Positions 56,664 to 64,000 of a stretch of 64,000 bases of DNA are shown here, one piece after another. The notes below the pieces were generated by a model that had not been told where the DNA came from, searched no databases, and worked only from the letters and a program-made list of their open reading frames with translations. The position numbers and the translations under genes are program-made. The DNA is taken from positions 51,520,067 to 51,584,066 of the forward strand of contig CM060983.1 of the NCBI GenBank assembly GCA_030765065.1, read 5' to 3'. How positions within the stretch are numbered: position 1 is the stretch's first letter; each line of letters opens with the position of its first letter. The stretch is from Deroplatys truncata. Taxonomy: Eukaryota > Arthropoda > Insecta > Mantodea > Mantidae.

Positions 56664-57455
56664 AAAAAAAAATCTGATGTGTTACAGTCACATGAATTTC
56701 TCTACTCTTGTACAAACTATTTTTACAAACGCTTATTCACCATATGCTTCATGTTAATTGAGATATCGAGATGTCAATCTTATTGCTAATTTTCTTGTAG
56801 ATGCAAGGGGAATTGGTAGACTTTAAGCGATAGTCAAATATTTTAAGCGCTGGTTGCTATGTGCGCATTCCATTCTTTTTGCACGTCCAGGAGATAACAA
56901 AAATGAATAACGAATTTGAGAAAAAGTATAAGTATTGGAAAATTTAAGGGAATAACAAGCAATATCTCGAAAACGGATCACTCAATAAGAAAAATGTATA
57001 TGACATAAGTTGTGTATTTTAACGCAATCTACATTTTTGTGCAGTAATATTTTGTATATCTCTTATGGTTTACCAGTTATGCAAAAGTCGTTCAGAATGA
57101 AGAACACTTTTGGAGACATTCCCAGAAAATTTGAGATATACATTTCATTTGTTCATGAAAATATTTTAAGTTGTGATATTTTAATCAAAATCGTTAGAGC
57201 CATTTTTGAGAAAATTAAAATTTTCGAATAAAGTTCCGTGTAAAGGGTACACTGCGGTGGGGGGATTTTCTTGAAAACCTTCGTGTCGCAACTCACAGAC
57301 ACACAGACACACAGACACACACACACACACACACGGACATGTTTCCAAAAATGCTTTTTTTTGGATTCAGGGATTCTCAAAACATGTATTTCCGGTGAAA
57401 TCTCGGTATCGAATTTTTGGGTGGAATATAATACTTCCCCTACTTAAAAAGTAAA
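56664..57455 (-). mobile_element. R1 element, reverse, near full length
   Basis: A-run and TCTGATGTGTTACAGTCACA to TACTTCCCCTACTTAAAAAG. Contains a clean (CA)n at 57298-57335. Confidence 0.85.
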
Positions 57456-58194
57456 AGAAAACTAGCGTCAAGAATAGACCAGATGACCAGCGAGTTTGGG
57501 CGAGCTATCAGTTTTCGGACTTTTTCAAAATTTGGTGCATTATATTTTGGTAAATCATATTGCAAAATTTATTATACATTATTCTTCTACAGTGGCAGTG
57601 AATAGCTTTCAGGAATTGGAGTAGTACAGAAAGAATAATAACTGAATAATTAGATTTTGCGTGCTAATATATTAATCAGTGAAGTGAAGCAGAAATCTCT
57701 TAAACATTGCTGAAGCTAGAGAGTCTATAAAGAAAGAGGAGTTTTAACATAATGGTTTTCAAAGCAATGAAATTTAAATTCCACAAATGGTTAACTCAAT
57801 TTGTAATCAAAATTTAATTTGCAAAGCAATAAATAGTTCATTGTACACTCAAGGCGAACTGAAATATACAATAAAAGTATATAACTAAATTTTCTTGTGT
57901 TACGATTTGAATGTTCCTGCAATTCCACTGTTAAGTCCTGTAATAACTATGCATTCCTCTGGGAAATTTATTACTCAGTATACACATGGGGTAGGCTTTA
58001 TGTTTTCACAATTAATGAACAATTATGGTACCTTTGCAGTATAATTCAAAAGACAATATTTACTTCAAATAAACTGTTTTCCACATCGGCTAATTGGGAC
58101 ATACTCGTTCTTTTAGTTGAAATTTCTCAATACTCTTGTAAATGCTTTCAATAATTGTACTTTTGTCATTTTTAAAAGTGATGCTCTACTTAGT
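57456..58194. other. No recognised feature
   Basis: AT-rich spacer; no gene recognised. Confidence 0.5.
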
Positions 58195-58420
58195 TGCTTC
58201 TCGCGATGGAAAGAGTTTGAATTTCAAAGTCAGCATATAGAGAACAGCTTTTAAACATCTCACTATTCATTCTCTTTCCTGTATCGCCCTTGTACCTACA
58301 GCTATTTATTCAAAAGTATAGCTCGATTAACACGAAGCGGATAGAAAAATTAACTTTGTTTGAAGGAACTAAACTAAACGATAGTGGGTAGAGAAAGTAA
58401 TATGAATGTAACATATATTT
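58195..58420 (+). mobile_element. R1 fragment (variant subtype), 3' part
   Basis: TTCTCGCGATGGAAAGAGTT to GAATGTAACATATATTT, directly followed by the next R1. Confidence 0.7.
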
Positions 58421-58427
58421 CTTTTTA

Positions 58428-59259
58428 CTTTCTTTACTACGTATAGTAAGTAGGGGAAGTATTGTATTCCACCCAAAAATTCGATACAGAGATTTCACCG
58501 GAATTACATGTTTTGAGATCCCCTGAATCCAAAAACAAACATTTTTGGAGGAAACATGTCCGTGTGTGTGTGTGTCTGTTAACAGCATAACTCAGAAACG
58601 AACAGTCGGATAAACACCAAACTTGGTACTTAGGTTCAGTATCTTTCAGAGACACGAAGCTTTTCAAGAAAATCCCCAGATTACCCTTTACATGGAACAT
58701 TTTTCGAAAAATTTTATTTTCTCAAAAATGGCTCTAACGATTTTGATTAAAATATCATATGTTTAAGATATCTTCATGACAAATGAAATGTAATCTCTAA
58801 TTTTCTGGGAATGTCTCCAAAAGTATTCTTCATTGTGAACGACTTTTGCATAACTGGTAAACCATAAGAGATAGACAAAATTTTACTACACAAAAAAATG
58901 TAGACCGCGTTAAAATACACAATTTATGTCATATACATTTTTTTTGAGTAAACCATTTTCGAGATATTGCTTGTAATTTCCTTAAATTTTCCAATACTTA
59001 TACTTTTTCTCAAATTGGTTATTCATTTTTTGTCCTGGACATGCAAAGAGAATAGAATGCGCCACATATCAACCAGCTCTTAAAATATTTGACTACCGCT
59101 TAAAGTCTACCATATTCCCACTGCATCGACAAGAAAGTTAGCAATAAGATTAACATCTCGTTATCTCGATTAACATGAAGCATATGGAGAATAAGCGTTT
59201 GTAAAAATAGGTTTTACAAGAGTAGAGAAAGTCATGTGAATGTAGCACATCAGATTTTT
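58428..59259 (+). mobile_element. R1 element, full-length copy
   Basis: TA-CTTTCTTTACTACGTATAG to GTAGCACATCAGATTTTT; 832 bp with all landmarks including (GT)n at 58563-58575. Good type copy. Confidence 0.88.
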
Positions 59260-59569
59260 CTTCTAGAAATGTTACGGAAGCTTTATAATCTCTCTCTATA
59301 CATCGTGCAAATTACAGACGGCACAGGCATCCCAATGTGGGTGTATGTGGACCCCCTTGTTCAACATTATTAGTTACAGCTGCTGAAATTAGCAGTTTAA
59401 TTAATGTATCGATATTTGGATGATCCCTTGAAAGGACCCTTCCCAACCTGGAGACAATAGTTTGCACCCCAAGTGTCGTATCTCTGTCCTCACAATGGTT
59501 TGGACCTGCATGTGATGGTGGCCGGTATTGGAGGGAATCACGAATTGTGCAACGTTCCTGAATTAAGGG
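59260..59569. other. Single-copy island between two inverted R1 copies
   Basis: About 310 bases of more balanced composition. The minus strand is open from 59596 to 59312 (95 codons, including LIKLLISAAVTNNVEQGGPH). I cannot identify it. It might be a host or viral exon remnant or chance. Confidence 0.35.
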
Positions 59570-60240
59570 AAAAAAATCCTGATGTGATACACTCACATGA
59601 CTTTCTCTACTCTCTATCGTTTATTTGTATATCTACTACAACTTAATCCAAATAAACCTTTTCAGAAATAACTACATTACACAGCGATAGTCAAATGTTT
59701 AAGAACTGGACGCTATATGCTGGCCTTAAACTTCCTCACTGTTTCCATGCAATCGCGAGAAACAACTGAATATTGACTGGACTTTAAGAGAATGACCAAA
59801 CAATGAACAATTCGAACCATTAACAACGGATATCTTAGAAATGGCTTATGACACAAAAAACTTATTGAAATAAATTATCTGTTTTAAGTGATCTACATTT
59901 CTTTTGTATTATATTTTCGTCTATCGCATAACGTTTACCAATTATACAAAATTATACAAAAGTCCCTTCTAATGAAGAGGGCTTCAAAGGCTATAACCAG
60001 AAAATTCAAATATACATTTTATTTGTCCCTTAGATATATTTAATATATGGGATTTTAATCAAAATTAAATACCAGGTTTAGTGTTGATTTTACGTTTCGT
60101 TTTTTAATTATACAGTTCACAGACATGCACGCAGACCTTTTTCTAAAAATGTTTTTTATAATTCAGGGGGCATCAAAACATGTATTTCCGGTGAAATCTC
60201 GGCATCCAATTGCAATAGGTACATTCTTTACCTGCTAGGT
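59570..60240 (-). mobile_element. R1 element, reverse copy
   Basis: A-run, TCCTGATGTGATACACTCAC to TACATTCTTTACCTGCTAGG; part of the middle is missing. Confidence 0.78.
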
Positions 60241-60932
60241 AAATCTGAGGTGTTGCATTCACATGACTATTTCTACACAGCATGGTTTTATTTTTAATTT
60301 CTTCTACAAATTATTCTTACAAAGGTTTTTTTTCTATCTACTTCATACTAATCGAGTATCTACATTTCGCTGTACGTGCAAGGGGAAACAGGAGACTAAA
60401 GCGTTAGTTAAATGCTTAAAAATGAATTCTCTTACTTCTTCTAGCACCTAAATACTTTAAAGCATATAAAATTGAAACCAATAACAACGAATATCTCGGA
60501 ATTGTAAAAGCACTAAAACTTTATTTCATATAAATTGTGTGTTTTAACATCTACATCTTTGTGTTATGAGTTTTTGTCTGTATCTTGGTTCACTATTATT
60601 ACAATTTTATACAAAAATAATTAAGAATGAAGAGGACAACGCAGAATATCTATATGGTATATATTCTCTTGGTCCTGTAAATATATTTTCATTAAATTTG
60701 TTAATTTTGAATAAAGTACCATATGTTTAGCTTTTATGAGAAAATCAAAATAAAGAAAATTTTCCATCGAAGGCACAGAGGAATTTTCTCGAAAATCCTT
60801 GTATCTCATCCTTGAAGAATGCGGAATTGAAACACCTAGTTTGGTATCTATCAGACATTTAATTTTAAGTTAATCTGTTCACACTCACAAGGATTGTTTA
60901 AAAGTGTTTTTATTCATAGGATCTCAAAACTT
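60241..60932 (-). mobile_element. R1 element, reverse copy (tandem)
   Basis: AATCTGAGGTGTTGCATTCA to CATAGGATCTCAAAACTTG; diverged, same orientation and abutting the previous copy. Confidence 0.7.
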
Positions 60933-61156
60933 GAACTGTGCCTCGGCGTCACAGCTGCATGCGGCCGGACAGTCTCAATTTACCTCGTTGTGACGCAGAT
61001 ATTCCACTTAACTCAATACTCTTAACCACTACCTGATTTCCATAGGCATTTCTAACAGCCTATTAGTTATTGCGATGTTCTCCTGCTCCATAAAAGGAAA
61101 TTCAATCACAGCTGTCTTGTATACATACTTCGTGTGCAGTAGCTCTTTTTAGTTTG

Positions 61157-61802
61157 TCTTTCACGTATAGCAAGTAGGGAAAGTATTCGGTTCCACCCAA
61201 AAATTCAATGTCAAGATTTCACCGGAAATACATGTTTTGAGGCCCCCTGAATTAAAAAATTAATTTTTTGAAAAAGTTCCGCTTGTGTATCTGTGTGTCT
61301 ATGAACAGCATGACTCAAAAACGAAAAGTTGGATAATTAACAAACTTGGTAATTAGGTTTACTATCTTTCAAAGATGGGACACTAAGATTTTTAACAAAA
61401 TCCCCCAACAGACTACCCTTTTCGTGGAACATTTTTCAAAATTTTGATTTTCTCGAAATTGACTAACGATTTTGATTAAAATATTATATTTAAGATATTT
61501 TCATGACAAATGAACTTTATATCTCGAATTTTTTTTCAAATGGGAATTCGTTATTCGTTTTTTTATGTCCTGGACATGCAAAGAGAATGGAATGCTCCAC
61601 ATAGCAACCAGCTGTTAAAACATATGACTATCGCTTAAAGCCTACCATATTCCCCTTGCACCTACAAGAAAATTAGAAATAAGATGTTTTCTGTAAATGC
61701 TTATCTGGATTAACGTGACGTAGATGGAGAATAAACGTTTGTAAAAATAGTTTATATAAGAGTAGAGAAAGTCATGCAAGTGTAACACATCAGATTTTTT
61801 TT
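61157..61802 (+). mobile_element. R1 element, forward copy with internal deletion
   Basis: GTCTTTCACGTATAGCAAGT to ACACATCAGATTTTTTTT. About 200 bases (around CATAACTGGTAAACC) are missing between ATCTCGAATTTT and TTTCAAATGGGAATTC. Confidence 0.83.
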
Positions 61803-61872
61803 AAAAAGCTATTCGTGACATTGTCAAGAAAGGTTTGCACTTATTGTGGTCCTTCCCCATCTCTCTCCCTCA

Positions 61873-61897
61873 TATATATATATATATATATATATCT
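61873..61897. repeat. (TA)n microsatellite
   Basis: About 12 TA units. Confidence 0.85.
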
Positions 61898-61999
61898 CGG
61901 CCATAGTAAATACACACACTGATGTTTATTTCTTCACTAATATAGGTTATAGGTTGTTCAACGAAGCGGGACACCTCGGCACCGCGACCTACAAAGACC

Positions 62000-62452
62000 T
62001 ATTGTGCTTACCACCCCTCAGGAGGAAGGGATGAAGTGAAGAAACCACACAGGAGGCGATAGGCCGTAGGCAATGGGCCACAGAGACACGTGGAAGTCCC
62101 TAACATTTCCAAGCTCGCAGACCTTGCCGCCGAGAGAGGACGAAGAAGGACTAACAGCCGCGCAGCCCCCTGGTGTCCACGGGGAGTATTCTTAACAGTG
62201 AACATAACATCTGCGCCATCTGTCCAGCACCGCCATACACTATGAAAACTAGAAACACGCCTGAAAGATGAGAAGGAAAGATGATTGAAAGAAAATCGTG
62301 GTAGAGAAGAAACCAGCCACTCCAGCATTCTCCTGTCAACCCCAGAGAAACCTTGAAAAAGCGCTGAGTCAAAGTGGGCGGTCGCCAGGGATAGAACCCA
62401 GAACCTTCCGAATGCCGGCCACAGATGTCATCTGAGCCATCCTGCTCGGTTT
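62000..62452 (-). repeat. SINE (family of 47573-47990)
   Basis: Minus strand head at about 62452 (GAGCAGGATGGCTCAGATGA), B-box-like GGTTCTATCCCTGG near 62390, then AGTGGCTGGTTTCTTCTCTA, and TTCACTTCATCCCTTCCTCC near the 3' end at about 62030. Confidence 0.8.
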
Positions 62453-62453
62453 A

Positions 62454-62982
62454 ACTATAGTAAGTAGAAAAAGTATACTAGTATTCCACCCAAAATATTT
62501 GATATGGAGTTTTCACTGGAAATAACGTTTTGAGATCCTCTGAATTAAAAAGAAATAGAGAATGATCCGTTTCAGTGTATATGTGTCCGTCAACAGAATA
62601 ATTAAAAATCAAAATGTTTAAATACCCCTTCCCAAGCTACTCCTTTACAGCGTAAATGTTTCGTTATTCCTGATTTTCTCAAAAATTGTTATAACGATTT
62701 TGACTAAAATATCACATGCTTAAGATATTTGGATGACAAAGAAAATGTATATCTTGAATTTTAGAATTATAGGCCACGTAGCCTCTTCAATGTTAGTGAA
62801 TTTTGCTTAATTATATATAAAACTGATAACTAAACCACCAGAAACACAAAAATATACAGATATCTCTAAAACATAAAATTCAAGTCCGATAAACTTTTGT
62901 AGCGTAAAGAATTTATGAGACTTTTTTGCCGTTGGTTTGAATTTTCCAATACTTTATATTTTTTTCATGTAGTAAGTCGTTA
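62454..62982 (+). mobile_element. R1 element, forward copy cut by a SINE
   Basis: CTATAGTAAGTAGAAAAAGT to AGTAAGTCGTTACTA. The 3' part is replaced by the SINE that follows. Confidence 0.75.
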
Positions 62983-63190
62983 CTAGCGGCGGCGTCGTGG
63001 CCCAGTGGTTAGACCGCTCGCCACTCACAAAGCGACCCGAATTCGATCCCAGAATAACGCACGTGGAATTTGTAGTAGAAAAGGTGGCGTCTGGGCGGGT
63101 TTTCTTTGGATTCTCCGGTTTTCCCCGCCATTCATTCCTCCGGTTGCTCCATCAACCTTTCCTTTCATTCCTTCACCGACATTTCATATA
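62983..63190 (+). repeat. tRNA-derived SINE cut by a mariner
   Basis: GTCGTGGCCCAGTGGTTAGA (A box) and CGAATTCGATCCC (B box), then TCTGGGCGGGTTTTCTTTGG: the family of 47143-47484. The body stops at CATATA where the mariner begins. Confidence 0.85.
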
Positions 63191-64000
63191 AGGCGTTCAA
63201 AAAAAAAAAAAAAAGACCGAACTTTTGAAATAGTGCGCCAACCAACACAGACGGCGCTGCGGCTATTGAGCGCACCTAGCGGCAGGTTTTAGACAACAAA
63301 CTAGTATTTGCCTCGCTTCGCTATGAATGTTAGTTGCTGAGCTGCAGTTGCTGAAGTGAGCGTGTGCACAAGCTGTTCGTCGGATTAATGACAATGCAAG
63401 CGCTTGAGAACCAACGTATGTATGTGGAATTTTGCTACAAAGATTCCCACGCATAAGTGGTTTAAGCATTTTGAACGCTGCAGAATATCGGTCGGTCCCA
63501 CGCCTGGACGACCTTCCACATCAACAGATGATGACCATCTCAAGATTGTCCATCAGGAAACTGTACCACGTGGTCAGATGGTAAACAAAGAAGCCTACTA
63601 GGGAAGTTTAGCGCGGTTAGATATGCTGTGAGCTGGAGGAGACCTGAATTGTGGAATAACCAGACTTAGATGTTGCATGACAATGCCCCGGATCATACGT
63701 CGCTCCTTGTCCGCAGCTATCTGACAACACATCAGACTCCGTTGTGTCCCATCCATCCTATTCTGAAGACCTAGCCCCAGCAGGCCTTTTCCTGTTTCCC
63801 AAACTTAAAACCACGTTGAAAGGATGTCATTTATAGACCATAGAGGAGATTCAAGACAATGCGACAGAAACCTCCGGGCCATCCCAGAAAGTGCGTTCCA
63901 GGAGGCTTTCCAAAATTGGAAGGAACGTTGGGATCGATGTATTGCCAGTAGAGGGGACAGTGAGGAGGGCAGTGCTTAAAGTGTTGTACAATGATCAATA
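63190..64000 (+). mobile_element. mariner element, left part, runs off the window
   Basis: TA followed by AGGCGTTC and a long A-run is a plausible outer repeat, immediately after the SINE fragment. The transposase remnant begins at 63394. The right inverted repeat is expected just beyond position 64000. Confidence 0.7.
63394..63979 (+). pseudogene. mariner transposase, deleted and frameshifted
   Basis: Starts MQALENQRMYVEFCYK at 63394, then TPGRPSTSTDDDHLKIVHQE. A deletion removes the region with the first catalytic Asp. The second half reads MLHDNAPDHTSLLVRS (second Asp, about 63675), then shifted frames with PAGLFLFPKLKTTL-like and FQNWKERWDRC pieces, ending near 63979. In the third-Asp block only the surrounding sequence remains. 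The DNA-binding half also lacks about 40 residues after CYK. Confidence 0.82.

Noticed and set aside
1-64000. CRISPR arrays, operons, ribosome binding sites, bacterial promoters
   Set aside because: Composition, SINEs, LINEs and Tc1/mariner content show a eukaryotic genome; no spaced identical repeats of CRISPR type were seen.

Overview
The window reads as a piece of an AT-rich, repeat-dense animal genome, most likely an arthropod and probably an insect. The evidence is intronless Tc1/mariner transposases of arthropod type, several tRNA-derived SINE families, non-LTR reverse transcriptase debris and LTR elements. There is no operon structure, no bacterial-style coding and no CRISPR. I found no intact host protein-coding gene. 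Host-related sequences are one processed copy of the RTF2 gene (55658-56578), a candidate heat-shock promoter with a splice donor (50640-50908) and a 5S rRNA-derived stretch inside an LTR.

The bulk of the window is layered transposons. Three unnamed families get working names here. R1 is a non-coding element of about 0.8 kb present in roughly 30 full or partial copies. It starts CTTTCTCTAC next to TA and ends in a small hairpin (ATGTG...CACAT) plus a T-run. R2 is an LTR family beginning TGAGGCAGTATTTT and ending CTTCA. There are eight copies. Six have both ends, and all six are flanked by perfect 4-bp target duplications. Their lengths vary because the 3' part carries a variable number of degenerate units that look like primer-binding sites. 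R3 (14611-15825) is a single solo LTR with the same first 14 bases. It has a TATTT-type 4-bp duplication, a TATA box and a nearly full-length 5S rRNA-like segment.

Layout. 0-9 kb: SINEs, two tandem reverse R1 copies, a non-LTR reverse transcriptase split by an R1 copy (3640-5406), and a deleted mariner (6097-6992). 9-18 kb: R2 copy A, a Tc1-like DD34E element with both inverted repeats (10249-11655), a reverse transcriptase zinc knuckle split by R2 copy B, R3 inside an R1 copy, and R2 copy C. 18-29 kb: R1 copies in both orientations, R2 copy D and SINEs. 29-38 kb: a mariner-like element split by R2 copy E, a mini-mariner, R2 copies F and G each inside R1, and a SINE. 38-46 kb: a DD37D-type mariner interrupted in its catalytic motif, an RNase H/zinc-knuckle fragment, another deleted mariner, and R2 copy H with its internal start. 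46-52 kb: SINEs nested in R1, then the heat-shock-type promoter. 52-55 kb: a mariner with perfect 31-bp inverted repeats sitting inside a larger inverted-repeat element. 55-64 kb: the RTF2 pseudogene, many R1 copies, SINEs and a mariner running off the right edge.

Because the elements interrupt each other, relative ages can be read: R1 and the reverse transcriptases are older, while R2, R3, several SINEs and one mariner are younger. Every transposase or reverse transcriptase seen here is broken, so nothing in the window looks able to move by itself.
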